This document shows positions 10,031 to 20,077 of a stretch of DNA of 64,000 nucleotides, in pieces. The stretch covers positions 248,001-312,000 of the forward strand of contig NZ_BMQA01000006.1 of NCBI RefSeq assembly GCF_014647875.1, written 5' to 3'. The notes under the pieces are model-generated. The model had not been told where the DNA came from. It worked only from the letters and a program-made list of their open reading frames with translations, and made no database searches. Origin of the DNA: Streptomyces brasiliensis. Its GTDB lineage: Bacteria > Actinomycetota > Actinomycetes > Streptomycetales > Streptomycetaceae. Every line of letters begins with the position of its first letter. Positions within the stretch are counted from its first letter, which is position 1. The translations under genes were made by a program, and so were the position numbers.

Positions 10031-11331
10031 TCGGGCGCCTCCTCCGGGGGTTCGGCCGGGCCGATCGGTTCCACCAGGACGGTCACGATCTTGTTCCGGC
10101 GGCCCGCCGCGGCCTCCGCCGTGAGGCGCAGTTCGCGGCCGTCCGGCAGGTCGACGACCGCGGAGGCCCCGGCGATCGGCACCCGGCCCAGCGCCTTGGC
10201 GAGCAGTCCGCCGACGGTCTCCACGTCCTCGTCGTCGTACTCCTCGAGGCCGTACAGCTCGCCGAGGTCGGTGATGTCGAGGCGGGCGGTGACCCGGTAC
10301 CGGTCGTCGCCCAGCTCCTCCACGGGCGGCAGTTCGCGGTCGTACTCGTCGGTGATCTCGCCGACGATCTCCTCGAGGATGTCCTCGATGGTGACGATGC
10401 CGGCCGTGCCGCCGTACTCGTCGATGACGACGGCGACGTGGTTGCGCTCCTTCTGCATCTCGCGCAGCAGGTCGCCCGCGTTCTTGGTGTCGGGCACGAA
10501 GAACGCGGGACGCATGGCCGTGGACACCAGGTCGTTCTCGGCGTCGCGGCTGATGTGCGTCTTGCGGACCAGGTCCTTCAGATACACCATCCCGACGATG
10601 TCGTCCTCGCTCTCGCCCGTCACCGGGATGCGGGAGAAGCCGGAGCGCAGGGCGAGCGTGAGGGCCTGGCGGATGGTCTTGTAGCGCTCGATGACGATCA
10701 GGTCGGTGCGCGGGACCATGACCTCCCGCACGAGGGTGTCGCCGAGTTCGAAGACCGAGTGCACCATGCGGCGCTCCTCGTCCTCGATCAGCGACTCCTG
10801 CTCGGCGAGGTCGACCAGGGCGCGCAGCTCGGCCTCGGACGCGAACGGACCACGGCGGAAGCCCTTGCCGGGGGTGAGCGCGTTGCCGATGAGGATCAGC
10901 AGCGACGGGATCGGCCCCATGACCCGGGCGAGCGGCAGCAGCACGTACGCCGCGGCCGTCGCCGTGTTCAGCGGGTGCTGGCGGCCGATGGTGCGCGGGG
11001 AGACGCCGACGGCGACGTACGACACGAGGACCATGACGGCGATGGCGACCAGGAGCGCCTCGGCCGTGCTGTCGGAAAACTCCTGGAGACAGGCGTAGGT
11101 GACCAGCGCGGCGGCGGCCATCTCGCAGGTCACGCGGACCAGCAGCGCCACGTTGAGATAGCGCGTGGGGTCGGCGGCGACCTGCGCGAGCTTCGCGCTG
11201 CCGCGCCGCCCGGACTTGACGGCCTCCTCGGCGCGGAAGCTGGAGACGCGCGCGATGCCGGCCTCGGCGCAGGCGGCGAGCCAGGCCACGACGACGAGTG
11301 CGATTGCACCGACGACGATCTGCGGATTCAT
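10027..11331 (-). CDS. CorC/HlyC-type CNNM-CBS membrane protein
   Basis: A 434-residue membrane protein often labelled hemolysin. CNNM transmembrane helices occupy about residues 1-150, a CBS pair about 200-320 (RSGFSRIPVTGE; VVIDEYGGTAGIVTIEDILEEIVGEI), and a C-terminal CorC_HlyC domain about 335-420. The family is implicated in magnesium/cobalt efflux or homeostasis. It is co-directional with ybeY (16 nt upstream) and coupled to the MmcQ gene downstream. This YbeY-CorC pairing is widespread in bacteria. Which ion is moved cannot be told from sequence. Confidence 0.92.
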   Translation of the reverse strand: MNPQIVVGAIALVVVAWLAACAEAGIARVSSFRAEEAVKSGRRGSAKLAQVAADPTRYLNVALLVRVTCEMAAAALVTYACLQEFSDSTAEALLVAIAVMVLVSYVAVGVSPRTIGRQHPLNTATAAAYVLLPLARVMGPIPSLLILIGNALTPGKGFRRGPFASEAELRALVDLAEQESLIEDEERRMVHSVFELGDTLVREVMVPRTDLIVIERYKTIRQALTLALRSGFSRIPVTGESEDDIVGMVYLKDLVRKTHISRDAENDLVSTAMRPAFFVPDTKNAGDLLREMQKERNHVAVVIDEYGGTAGIVTIEDILEEIVGEITDEYDRELPPVEELGDDRYRVTARLDITDLGELYGLEEYDDEDVETVGGLLAKALGRVPIAGASAVVDLPDGRELRLTAEAAAGRRNKIVTVLVEPIGPAEPPEEAPE

Positions 11332-11346
11332 ACGGGACCGGTCCGG

Positions 11347-11844
11347 CTACGAGACCGTCGGCGCCGGGGACGGACCGGTCAGGCCCTTCTCCGCCCGCCA
11401 GCCGTCCACGATGGCGGCCTGGAGGCCGAACATCTCGGCCTTCTCGTCCGGTTCCTCGTGGTCGTAGCCGAGCAGGTGCAGCACACCGTGGACGGTGAGC
11501 AGTTGGAGCTCCTCGTCCATGGTGTGCTGCGTCGGCGCCTCGGCGCCCTGCTTGGCGGCGACCTCGGGGCACAGCACGATGTCGCCGAGCAGCCCCTGCG
11601 GCGGCTCGTCGTCGTCCTTGGCGGGCGGGCGCAGCTCGTCCATCGGGAAGGACATGACGTCGGTCGGCCCGGGCAGGTCCATCCACTGGATGTGCAGCTG
11701 CTCCATGGCGTCGGCGTCCACGACGATCACCGAGAGCTCGGAGAGGGGGTGGATGCGCATCCGCGCGAGCGCGTAGCGGGCGATGTCGAGGATCGCCTGC
11801 TCGTCGACCTCGGTTCCGGACTCGTTGTTGACGTCGATCGACAT
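11347..11844 (-). CDS. ybeY: Endoribonuclease YbeY
   Basis: YbeY is a zinc-dependent RNase for 16S rRNA 3'-end maturation and ribosome quality control. The metal site [11 protein letters not shown] and the conserved DVMSFPMDE are both present. Length (165 aa) is normal. It starts [10 protein letters not shown] at ATG 11844 and lies 15 nt after phoH and 15 nt before the CorC gene, so these genes are one operon. An insert rich in acidic and proline residues ([11 protein letters not shown]) is typical of actinobacterial copies. Confidence 0.96.
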   Translation of the reverse strand: MSIDVNNESGTEVDEQAILDIARYALARMRIHPLSELSVIVVDADAMEQLHIQWMDLPGPTDVMSFPMDELRPPAKDDDEPPQGLLGDIVLCPEVAAKQGAEAPTQHTMDEELQLLTVHGVLHLLGYDHEEPDEKAEMFGLQAAIVDGWRAEKGLTGPSPAPTVS

Positions 11845-11859
11845 GGTGGCGCCGTGTCT

Positions 11860-12927
<1,068 letters not shown>

Positions 12928-13212
12928 GGGCCGGCGCTTAAGGCCTGCGGTTCCTCCTCGTCACGGCCGCGTAGCTGAGGGCGGCCTCGCGATTCAAGGG
13001 TACGACGGTGCACCGACAACGCCGTAGGCCTTTTCCGTATGCTCACGGCATCACGCGCCACACCCGTGACGGGCTCCGGCCGCCTCGGACGGAACGCCGG
13101 CAGCCTGCACCGCTCGGCGGGCGCCCAGGGCGGGCCCGCTCCAGCAGCACCACACACCGCTCACCGACCACCCCGCAGCCGAACGCCACACCCGCGAAGA
13201 AACCCCCACAGC

Positions 13213-14370
13213 CTACGCCGAACGCCGGAAGCCGATCGTCGGCACCGCCCGGCGCAGTGGCCAGGGCCGTGCCGGTTCCTCCGGGACCAGACGCTCAAGA
13301 AAGGCGTACCGGCGCAGGGCGGCCGGGTCCTGGCCCGGCACGGACTGCACCCTGCGCCACCACGCGCCGATCTCGGTCCAGCCGGGGGCCGACAGGGAGC
13401 CGCCGAACTCCTGGACGGACAGCGCGGCGGTGAGCCCGGCGAAGGCCAGCCGGTCCGCCAGCGGCCAGTCGGCGAGGGTGCCGGTGACGAAGCCCGCGAC
13501 GAACACGTCCCCGGCGCCGGTCGGGTCGAGGGCCTCCACGGCGATGGCGGGGACCTCGGCGGTCTCGCCGGTGCGGCGGTCGACGGCGTAGGCGCCCTCG
13601 GAGCCGAGGGTGACCACGGCGAGCGGCACGTACTCGGTCAGGGCGTGGGCGGCGGCGCGCGGGGAGTCGGCGCTGGTGTAGCGCATGGCCTCCGTCGCGT
13701 TCGGCAGGAACGCCTCGCAGTGTTCGAGGTCGGCGAGTCCCGACAGGTCCCACGCGCCCGTGTCGTCCCAGCCGACGTCGGCGAAGATACGCGCGCCCTT
13801 GCGGGCGGCCTGGGCGATCCAGGGAGCGCGCCGGCCAGGGGTCAGGGAGGCGACGGCGGCCCGCGCGCACGGCGGGCACTCCGGGCCCCCGTCCTCGCCG
13901 AAAACGGCCTCCATGGGCGGCTCGTGGCCGTGGGAGACCATCGTGCGCTCACCCTCGTACGCCATGGAGACGGTGACCGGGGAGTGCCAGTCGGGCACCG
14001 TGCGCGACGGGGACAGGTCGATGCCCTCCCCCCGGGCGAGCGCGTCCCAGCAGTACTCGCCGTAGTGGTCGTCGCCGAAGGCCGCCGCCAGGGACGTCCT
14101 CAGTCCCAGCCGGGCCAGCGCGGCGGCCATGTTCGCCACACCGCCCGGGCTCGACCCCATCCCGCGTGCCCAGGACTCGGTCCCGCGCACCGGGGCGGAG
14201 TCGAGCCCGGTGAAGATGATGTCCAGGAAGACCGTTCCCGTGAGGTAGACGTCCCAGGGCGGATCGTCCGGCGTGCGCAGGCCCGCCAGCGGGTCGACAT
14301 GGGTCTGACAGACAGCTGCCTCGGCGACGTACTCCGGTTCCTCTCCGGCGAACGCTTTGGACGCGGTCAC
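13213..14370 (-). CDS. PfkB-family carbohydrate kinase
   Basis: A 385-residue ribokinase/PfkB sugar or nucleoside kinase. The N-terminal signature is GSSPGGVANMAAALARLG. The catalytic-base signature DPTGAGDVFVAGFVTG lies near residue 290. It carries an unusual 35-residue N-terminal extension with a cysteine (EAAVCQTHVDPLAG). GTG at 14370 follows GGGAGCG. The substrate is not obvious. Proximity to the glucarate genes suggests a sugar or sugar acid (for example 2-keto-3-deoxygluconate), but the operator at 14425-14440 separates it from that operon. Confidence 0.88.
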   Translation of the reverse strand: MTASKAFAGEEPEYVAEAAVCQTHVDPLAGLRTPDDPPWDVYLTGTVFLDIIFTGLDSAPVRGTESWARGMGSSPGGVANMAAALARLGLRTSLAAAFGDDHYGEYCWDALARGEGIDLSPSRTVPDWHSPVTVSMAYEGERTMVSHGHEPPMEAVFGEDGGPECPPCARAAVASLTPGRRAPWIAQAARKGARIFADVGWDDTGAWDLSGLADLEHCEAFLPNATEAMRYTSADSPRAAAHALTEYVPLAVVTLGSEGAYAVDRRTGETAEVPAIAVEALDPTGAGDVFVAGFVTGTLADWPLADRLAFAGLTAALSVQEFGGSLSAPGWTEIGAWWRRVQSVPGQDPAALRRYAFLERLVPEEPARPWPLRRAVPTIGFRRSA

Positions 14371-14424
14371 GGTGCGCTCCCTGACGTGGTACGGATCTGG
14401 CCAGTCTGCACCACACCACGCACA

Positions 14425-14440
14425 GTGAGCGTCCGCTCAC
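14425..14440. promoter_or_regulatory. TetR-type palindromic operator upstream of the PfkB kinase
   Basis: GTGAGCG-TC-CGCTCAC is a perfect 7+7 inverted repeat with a 2-nt spacer, 55 nt upstream of the PfkB GTG. The TGAGCG/CGCTCA form is characteristic of TetR-family operators. No TetR gene is nearby in the window. The palindrome also overlaps the 3' end of a degraded membrane ORF, so the regulator and its gene may have been lost. Confidence 0.55.
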
Positions 14441-14595
14441 GTCGAACGGCCCCGTACTCCGAGTTCGGGCCGCTGACCCAGCCGGCGGCGATCGCGAACA
14501 GCCACGGGAACCGCGGCCGGCAGTCCCACCTGGAAGCGGTAGGCGACGAGGCCGAGGACGACGGAGAACACGCCCTCGACGAAGAAGCCCGTCAT
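14437..14595 (-). pseudogene. Possible remnant of a small membrane-protein gene
   Basis: An ORF of 52 codons starts with ATG at 14595, 3 nt downstream of the glucarate dehydratase stop. It begins MTGFFVEGVFSVVLGLVAYRFQ, a clear hydrophobic helix with Streptomyces-like codon use. It then turns into an arginine-rich tail. In the neighbouring frame the second half reads FPWLFAIAAGWVSGPNSEYG, also membrane-like, so a frameshift or internal deletion is likely. Family not recognised. It could be what is left of a transporter for the sugar acid pathway. Confidence 0.35.
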
Positions 14596-14597
14596 AC

Positions 14598-15887
14598 CTA
14601 CCAGCGCGGCACCGGAGGAGTGGTCCAGTCGGGGTCGGCGACGCGCATCGCGGCCGCGTCGTCGCGGTCCTTCAGCGTGCCGTCGTCGTCGAGCCACCTC
14701 CGGTGCAGGAAGCGCAGCTTGTCGTGGTCGAGTTCGACGCCCAGGCCGGGGAGATCGGAGACGGCGACCTTGCCGCTCTCGAACGTCATGCGCTCGGTGA
14801 GGACGTCCTCCGACTGCCAGGGGTAGTGGGAGTCGCAGGCGTGGTGGAGGTTCGGGACCGTGGACGCGACGTGGGTCATCGCGGCCAGGCTGATCCCCAG
14901 GTGGGTGTTGGAGTGCATGGAGACGCCGACGCCGAACGTGCGGCAGATGGCGGCCAGTTGCTGAGTGTTGCGCAGCCCGCCCCAGTAGTGGTGGTCGGAG
15001 AGGACGACCTGGACGGCGTCGCGCGTGAACGCCTCCTTGATCTCGGCGAACGTCGTCACGCACATGTTGGTGGCCAGCGGAACGCCGGTCCGCGCGGCCA
15101 CCTCCGCCATGGCGGGCGTGCCGAGCGCCGGGTCCTCCAGGTACTCGAGGACGTCACCCAGTTCCTCGGCGACCTTGAGCGAGGTCTCGACGGACCAGGC
15201 ACCGTTGGGGTCCAGGCGCAGCGGGTGCCCGGGGAACGCCTCGGCGAGGGCGCGTACCGCGGCGATCTCCTCCTCGGGCGCGAAGACACCGCCCTTGAGC
15301 TTGAAGGACGTGAAGCCGTAGCGCTCCTTGAACTTCCGCGCCTGCTCGACGACTCCGGCCGGGTCGACGGCCGCGCCCCAGTCGTCCTTCTCGCAAGGCA
15401 CGCCCTCCGGATGGCCGGCCCACCTGTAGAAGAGGTACGCGCTGTACTCGACCGCGTCGCGCACCTTGCCGCCGAGCAGTGTGTGCACGGGCAGGCCGAG
15501 CGCCTTGCCGAGGGCGTCGAGGCAGGCGACCTCGAAGCCGGAGACGACGGACAGCCGCAGCTTGTCGGCGGTCTGCACGCCGCGCAGCCCGCCGACGTCG
15601 ACCTGACCGGAGACCCGGGAGGCGTCCACGGCCACCTCGTCCGCGACGCCGAACAGCCCGTTGAGATCGCTTGCCTGACGCCCCTTCAGCTTCTCCGCGA
15701 ACGGCTGCGCCAGCTCCAGGTACTTGGTGTCGCCGTACGTCTCGCCGATGCCCGTGATCCCGTCCGCCGTCTCGACCTCGATGATCAGACGGGGGGTGTA
15801 CGGCTGGTGGACGCCCTGCGTGTTCAGCAGCGGCGGGTCGGCGACCAGGATCGGCGTCAGGCGGACGCTCTCGATCGTGAGGTTCAC
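14598..15887 (-). CDS. gudD: Glucarate dehydratase
   Basis: A 429-residue enolase-superfamily enzyme that dehydrates D-glucarate (and often L-idarate) to 5-dehydro-4-deoxyglucarate. The N-terminal capping domain and the barrel motifs SFKLKGG (catalytic Lys), LRLDPNGAWS (metal Asp and Asn), YLEDPALG, VVLSDHHYWGG and SMHSNTHLG (catalytic His) fit the glucarate dehydratase subgroup. The ATG at 15887 overlaps the kdgD stop by 4 nt, so the two enzymes form an operon for consecutive steps. No transporter or 2,5-dioxovalerate dehydrogenase is beside it, so the pathway must be completed elsewhere. Confidence 0.93.
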   Translation of the reverse strand: MNLTIESVRLTPILVADPPLLNTQGVHQPYTPRLIIEVETADGITGIGETYGDTKYLELAQPFAEKLKGRQASDLNGLFGVADEVAVDASRVSGQVDVGGLRGVQTADKLRLSVVSGFEVACLDALGKALGLPVHTLLGGKVRDAVEYSAYLFYRWAGHPEGVPCEKDDWGAAVDPAGVVEQARKFKERYGFTSFKLKGGVFAPEEEIAAVRALAEAFPGHPLRLDPNGAWSVETSLKVAEELGDVLEYLEDPALGTPAMAEVAARTGVPLATNMCVTTFAEIKEAFTRDAVQVVLSDHHYWGGLRNTQQLAAICRTFGVGVSMHSNTHLGISLAAMTHVASTVPNLHHACDSHYPWQSEDVLTERMTFESGKVAVSDLPGLGVELDHDKLRFLHRRWLDDDGTLKDRDDAAAMRVADPDWTTPPVPRW

Positions 15888-16822
15888 AGGGCGGCTCCAA
15901 CGAGGTCGAGTCCGGTGGCGAGCAGGGTCTTCAGGTCGGCGACATCGGCGGGCGAGGGTTCGGTGAGCGGGGCGCGCACGGGTCCCACCGGGCGGCCGCG
16001 CAGCCGGGCCGCCGCCTTCACCAGCGAGACGGCGTATCCCGGTACACGGTCGCGCAGTTCGACGAAGGGGACGTAGAAGGAGCGCAGCAGCTTGTCGACC
16101 GTCCCGTGGTCGTCGCCGTGCAGGGCGGCGAAGAAGGCGTTCGCGATCTCGGGCGCGAAGGCGTGGACGGCGGAGGAGTAGGCGGGGACACCGACGGTGG
16201 CGTAGGCGCGGGCCTGGATCTCGGCGGTGGCGGCTCCGTTGAAGAACAGGAAGCCCTCGGGCGCGGCGAGCGTCAGCCGCTGCAGCCGGTCGAGGTCGCT
16301 GTGGCCGTCCTTGAGGCCGATGACGTTCGGGATGCGCGCGATACGCCGCAACGAGTCGGCGGTGAAGGCGACTTGGCCGCGCTGGTAGACGATGAGCGGC
16401 AGCCGGGTGCGGGCGGCCAGTTCCTCGAGCTGCCCGACGAGCCCGTCCTGGGGTGCGGCGATGAGGTAGTGCGGCAGGACGAGCAGCGCGTCGGCGCCGG
16501 CCTCCTCGGCGATCCGGGCGAAGCGGGCGGCCTGCGCCCAGCCGTACCCGGTGCCGGCGACGACGGGCACACGGCCGGCGGCCTGCTCGACGGTGACCTC
16601 GACGACTCGCCGGTACTCTCCCTCGTCCAGCGAGAAGAACTCGCCGGTGCCGCAGGCCGGGAAGACGGCGCCCGGTGCGGTGGCGATCTGCGCCGCGACA
16701 TGGGCGCGGAAGCCGTCGGGGTCGAGGGAGCCGTCCGCGTGGAAGGCGGTGAGCGGGAACGACAGCACGCCGTCCGCCATCCCGTCGCGCAGCCGCCGCG
16801 CCACATCCGTATGGAGCGTCAC
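15884..16822 (-). CDS. 5-dehydro-4-deoxyglucarate dehydratase
   Basis: A DapA-superfamily lyase that decarboxylates and dehydrates 5-dehydro-4-deoxyglucarate to 2,5-dioxovalerate. Signature segments are GVLSFPLTAFHADGSLD, FPACGTGEFFSLDEGEY, VVAGTGYG and the Schiff-base lysine in NVIGLKDGHSD. The longest frame starts at 16852, but that ATG lies inside a 15-bp palindrome and has no ribosome site. The GTG at 16822 (VTLHTDVARRL) has GGGAG about 11 nt upstream and leaves the palindrome in the promoter region, so I prefer it (312 aa). Its product is made from the GudD product, and the genes overlap by 4 nt. Confidence 0.9.
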   Translation of the reverse strand: MTLHTDVARRLRDGMADGVLSFPLTAFHADGSLDPDGFRAHVAAQIATAPGAVFPACGTGEFFSLDEGEYRRVVEVTVEQAAGRVPVVAGTGYGWAQAARFARIAEEAGADALLVLPHYLIAAPQDGLVGQLEELAARTRLPLIVYQRGQVAFTADSLRRIARIPNVIGLKDGHSDLDRLQRLTLAAPEGFLFFNGAATAEIQARAYATVGVPAYSSAVHAFAPEIANAFFAALHGDDHGTVDKLLRSFYVPFVELRDRVPGYAVSLVKAAARLRGRPVGPVRAPLTEPSPADVADLKTLLATGLDLVGAAL

Positions 16823-16841
16823 CCTTCGTCCATCTCCCGAT

Positions 16842-16856
16842 GTAGACATCATCTAC
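16842..16856. promoter_or_regulatory. Palindromic operator between the glucarate operon and iclR gene
   Basis: GTAGA-CATCA-TCTAC is a perfect 5+5 inverted repeat in the divergent region, 20 nt upstream of the preferred GTG of the dehydratase and 72 nt from the IclR start. IclR-family dimers bind palindromes of about this size. It is the natural site for repression of the operon by the adjacent IclR protein, relieved by a pathway intermediate. The binding itself is inferred. Confidence 0.55.
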
Positions 16857-16927
16857 GTATGGAGACAGAGATTAGATACACGAACAGAAGGCGTCAACGG
16901 TGCGGTCGCCCCGATTACGATCGCCAC

Positions 16928-17728
16928 ATGTCGGAGACAGGGGGCGCGACAGCGGGCGTCCGTGAGGTGAAGTCCGCGGCGCGCACGGTGGAGCTGCTGG
17001 AACTGCTCGCCGAACGCGGCGACCGCCCGGCACGGCTGCAGGAACTGGCGGACGAACTCGGGGTGCCACGCAGCTCGATGTACGCGCTGCTGCAGACCCT
17101 GATCTCCCGCGGCTGGGTCCGCACCGACGCCACCGGCTCGCTCTACGGCATCGGCATCCACGCGCTGCTGACCGGCACCAGCTACCTCGACTCGGACCCG
17201 CGCGTACACGTCGTACGCCCGTATCTCGACGAGGCGTCCCAGGCACTGGGCGAGACGATCCACCTGGGACGGCTCGACGGATGGTCCGTGGCGTACCTGG
17301 CGACGCGGGAGTCGCACGAATATCTGCGGACGATCAGCCGGGTGGGGCGGCGGCTGCCGGCGCACGTGGGCGCGCTGGGCAAGGCCCTGCTGGCCGAACG
17401 CCCCGACGCCGACCTGCCCGACGGGCCGTACGAGGCCCGGACGCCCCACACGCACACGACCCGCGCGGCGCTGGCGGCCGACCTCGCCGCCACCCGCTCC
17501 CGCGGCTATTCGATCGACCGCGAGGAGGGCGTCCTTGGCATCGTCGGCTTCGGCTTCGCCCTGCGCTACGACGCACCGGCGCTGGACGCCATCAGCTGCT
17601 CGGTACCGGTGGCCCGGCTGACGCCGGAGCACGAGGAGCAGATCGTCACGGTGATGCGGGAGACGAGACGCAAGATCGAGACGACGGCGCCTTCCGGGGG
17701 AGCGCCGCACTGGCGTCAGGCCGGCTGA
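16928..17728 (+). CDS. IclR family regulator of the glucarate operon
   Basis: A 266-residue IclR regulator. The winged HTH spans about residues 14-75 (RLQELADELGVPRSSMYALLQTLISRGWV). The GAF-like effector domain spans about 90-250 (GETIHLGRLDG, AHVGALGKALLA, RGYSIDREEGVLGIVGFG). Divergent placement against the gudD/kdgD operon is the usual layout for a local repressor sensing a sugar acid. The ATG at 16928 has no clear Shine-Dalgarno, so the message may be leaderless or have a short leader. Its stop at 17728 abuts the convergent deaminase gene stop at 17729. Confidence 0.9.
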   Translation: MSETGGATAGVREVKSAARTVELLELLAERGDRPARLQELADELGVPRSSMYALLQTLISRGWVRTDATGSLYGIGIHALLTGTSYLDSDPRVHVVRPYLDEASQALGETIHLGRLDGWSVAYLATRESHEYLRTISRVGRRLPAHVGALGKALLAERPDADLPDGPYEARTPHTHTTRAALAADLAATRSRGYSIDREEGVLGIVGFGFALRYDAPALDAISCSVPVARLTPEHEEQIVTVMRETRRKIETTAPSGGAPHWRQAG

Positions 17729-18745
17729 TCAACCGAAGTCGTACGCCTCGACCTCGGCCAGGTACCGAGCCCTCCGCTCCTCGTCGTCCGCCAGGAACGC
17801 CGCCAGGAACGAGTTCCGCGCCAGCTCGCGCAGCCGCTGCTCGTCGAGGCCCAGCGCCGAGCGCACTGCCGTGAAGTTGTCGTCGACGTAGCCGCCGAAG
17901 TACGCCGGGTCGTCTGAGTTGACCGTGCACAGCAGGCCCGCGTCGAGCATGGCGGGCAGGGGGTGGTCGGCCAGCGTGTCGACGGCGCGCAGCCGGACGT
18001 TGGACAGCGGGCACAAGGTCAGCGGCACCCGCTCGCGGACCAGCCGGGCGACCAGCTCCGGGTCCTCCATGCAGCGCAGCCCGTGGTCGATCCGCTCGAC
18101 ACCGAGCAGGTCCAGGGAGTCGGTGATGTACTGCGGCGGCCCCTCCTCGCCCGCGTGCGCCACGCGCCGCAGGCCCAGCGCGGCCGCGGCCTCGTACACC
18201 TCACGGAACTTGACCGGCGGGTGCCCGACCTCGGCGGAGTCGAGGCCGACGCCGGTGATGCGGTCGAGGTAGGGTCTGGCCGCCTCCAGGGTCTCCCGTG
18301 CCGAGTCGGCGGACTCGTCACGCAGGAAGCACATGATCAGCCGCGTGGAGACACCGTGGTTCTCCTCGCTGCTGCCGAGGGCCGCCCACAGCCCCTCCAC
18401 GACCGTGCCCAGCGCCACACCCCGGGCGATGTGGGCCTGCGGGTCGAAGAAGATCTCCGCGTGCCGCACGCCCTGCGCCGCGGCGCGGGCGAGGTAGGCG
18501 TTCGCGAGGTCCTCGAAGTCCCGCTCGGTGCGCAGGACGGCCATCAGTCCGTAGTACAGGTTCAGGAAGGACTGGAGGTCCGAGAAGCGGTACGCCTCAC
18601 GGAGCGCGTCCGTGTCGGCGTACGGCAGCTCGACCCCGTTGCGCGCGGCCAGCGCGAACGCCAGCTCGGGCTCGAGGGTACCTTCGATGTGGAGGTGCAG
18701 TTCCGCTTTGGGGAGGGGCATCAAAGCATCGTACGGCCGTTTCAC
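17729..18745 (-). CDS. Adenosine/adenine deaminase family hydrolase
   Basis: A 338-residue zinc amidohydrolase of the adenosine deaminase family. The metal site [11 protein letters not shown], catalytic VAHAGEEG and DHGLRC motifs and the last metal Asp in NSDDPAYFG are all present. The HIEGT (rather than HxDG) and [11 protein letters not shown] features resemble adenine deaminase or aminodeoxyfutalosine deaminase subgroups more than classical Add, so adenosine is not certain as the substrate. GTG at 18745 overlaps the RNase Z stop by 4 nt (GTGA), which favours it over the internal ATG at 18721, a start that lacks a ribosome site. Confidence 0.85.
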   Translation of the reverse strand: MKRPYDALMPLPKAELHLHIEGTLEPELAFALAARNGVELPYADTDALREAYRFSDLQSFLNLYYGLMAVLRTERDFEDLANAYLARAAAQGVRHAEIFFDPQAHIARGVALGTVVEGLWAALGSSEENHGVSTRLIMCFLRDESADSARETLEAARPYLDRITGVGLDSAEVGHPPVKFREVYEAAAALGLRRVAHAGEEGPPQYITDSLDLLGVERIDHGLRCMEDPELVARLVRERVPLTLCPLSNVRLRAVDTLADHPLPAMLDAGLLCTVNSDDPAYFGGYVDDNFTAVRSALGLDEQRLRELARNSFLAAFLADDEERRARYLAEVEAYDFG

Positions 18746-19647
18746 CTGCGCTTCGGGACCGGCACCGTCTGCAGGTCGTGCGCCAGGGTCAGCTCCCCCT
18801 CGAAGCCGGCGGCCCGCGCCTGTCGCTCGCACACCTCCGGCTCGGAGTAGCGCTGGCTGAAGTGGGTGAGCACCAGGTGGCGCACGCCGGCCTCATGGGC
18901 GACCCGGCCCGCCTGACCGGCCGTCAGATGCCCGGAGTCTTCGGCGAGTTCCGCGTCCTCGTCCTGGAACGTGGACTCGATGACGAGCATGTCGCAGCCC
19001 TCCGCGAGGGCGTACACCCCGTCGCACAGCCGGGTGTCCATGACGAACGCGAACCGCTGGCCGTACCGAGGCTCGCTGACGTCGTCCAGTGTCACGTCGC
19101 CGAGGACGCCCTCGCGCTGGATCCGGCCCACGTCCGGTCCCTCGATCCCGTGCGCGGCGAGCCGCTCGGGGAGCATGCGGCGCCCGTCGGGCTCGACGAG
19201 CCGGTAGCCGTACGCCTCGACGGGATGCGACAGCTTGTGGGTCCGGAGCGTGTACGCCGGGGTCACCACGAGGTCGCCGTCCCGGTCCACGGGGGCCTCG
19301 ATGATCTCGACCGACTCGTGGTAGGCGCTCGCGTACCGCAGCCGGTCGAAGAAGCGCTGACCCGAGCGCGGGTAGTGGGCCGTGACGGAGTGGGGCACCC
19401 GGTTCAGGTTGATGCCCTGGATGACACCGGGCAGGCCCAGCGAGTGGTCCCCGTGGAAGTGCGTGACGCAGATCCGGTTCAGGTCGTGGGCGGCGACGCC
19501 GGCGCGCAGCATCTGGCGCTGTGTGCCCTCGCCGGGGTCGAAGAGGATGCCCTCGCCGTCCCAGCGCAGCAGATAGCCGTTGTGGTTGCGGTGCCGGGTG
19601 GGGACCTGGCTGGCGGTGCCGAGGACCACCAGTTCACGTGCGGACAC
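18742..19647 (-). CDS. rnz: Ribonuclease Z
   Basis: A 301-residue tRNA 3' endonuclease that removes tRNA trailers. It is a metallo-beta-lactamase fold with the zinc motif [13 protein letters not shown], the later metal aspartate region [10 protein letters not shown] and the C-terminal LTHFSQRY histidine motif. Length is that of short-form RNase Z (ElaC type). It starts [21 protein letters not shown]. It is translationally coupled to the downstream deaminase and lies 14 nt from the HIT gene upstream, so the three are co-transcribed. Confidence 0.95.
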   Translation of the reverse strand: MSARELVVLGTASQVPTRHRNHNGYLLRWDGEGILFDPGEGTQRQMLRAGVAAHDLNRICVTHFHGDHSLGLPGVIQGINLNRVPHSVTAHYPRSGQRFFDRLRYASAYHESVEIIEAPVDRDGDLVVTPAYTLRTHKLSHPVEAYGYRLVEPDGRRMLPERLAAHGIEGPDVGRIQREGVLGDVTLDDVSEPRYGQRFAFVMDTRLCDGVYALAEGCDMLVIESTFQDEDAELAEDSGHLTAGQAGRVAHEAGVRHLVLTHFSQRYSEPEVCERQARAAGFEGELTLAHDLQTVPVPKRR

Positions 19648-19661
19648 GGTGACTCACCGGC

Positions 19662-20015
19662 CTACCCGGGGGGCCACTGCATGCCGCGGCCGCCGAGGAC
19701 GTGGGCGTGGGCGTGCCAGACGGTCTGGCCCGCGCCGCTGCCGGTGTTGAAGACCATGCGGTAGCTCTCGAGCTTGTCCTCGTCGGCGACCGCCTTGGCC
19801 TCGCGCAGTATGTCGGCGGCGACGGCCGGTTCGGCGGCGGCGAGTTCGGCGGCGTCCCTGTAGTGCACCCTGGGGATCACCAGGACGTGGGTGGGCGCCT
19901 GGGGGTTGATGTCCCGGAAGGCGACGGTGGTCTCCGTCTCACGGACGATCGTCGCCGGGACGTGCCCCGCGACGATCTTGCAGAACAGACAGTCGTCCTG
20001 CGGCTCCCCTGGCAT
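19662..20015 (-). CDS. HIT family protein (HINT-like hydrolase)
   Basis: A 117-residue histidine-triad protein, a nucleotide phosphoramidase-like hydrolase. The N-terminal CLFCKIVAG carries a Cys pair, and the triad motif is WHAHAHVLGGRGMQWPPG at the C-terminus, typical of bacterial HINT. ATG at 20015 is preceded by GGAGG at 7 nt, which fixes the start. It is the first gene of the HIT-rnz-deaminase transcription unit. The physiological substrate is unknown in most bacteria. Confidence 0.93.
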   Translation of the reverse strand: MPGEPQDDCLFCKIVAGHVPATIVRETETTVAFRDINPQAPTHVLVIPRVHYRDAAELAAAEPAVAADILREAKAVADEDKLESYRMVFNTGSGAGQTVWHAHAHVLGGRGMQWPPG

Positions 20016-20077
20016 AGGTGTGCCTCCTCGCTCCGGTGATCTCGTACGGGTGCATGGTAGCGAGGGTGCCGGAAACC

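Noticed and set aside
12928..13212. Possible small gene between the PfkB and phoH genes
   Set aside because: Frames are Arg/Pro/Ala-rich without ribosome sites or codon bias; treated as non-coding.
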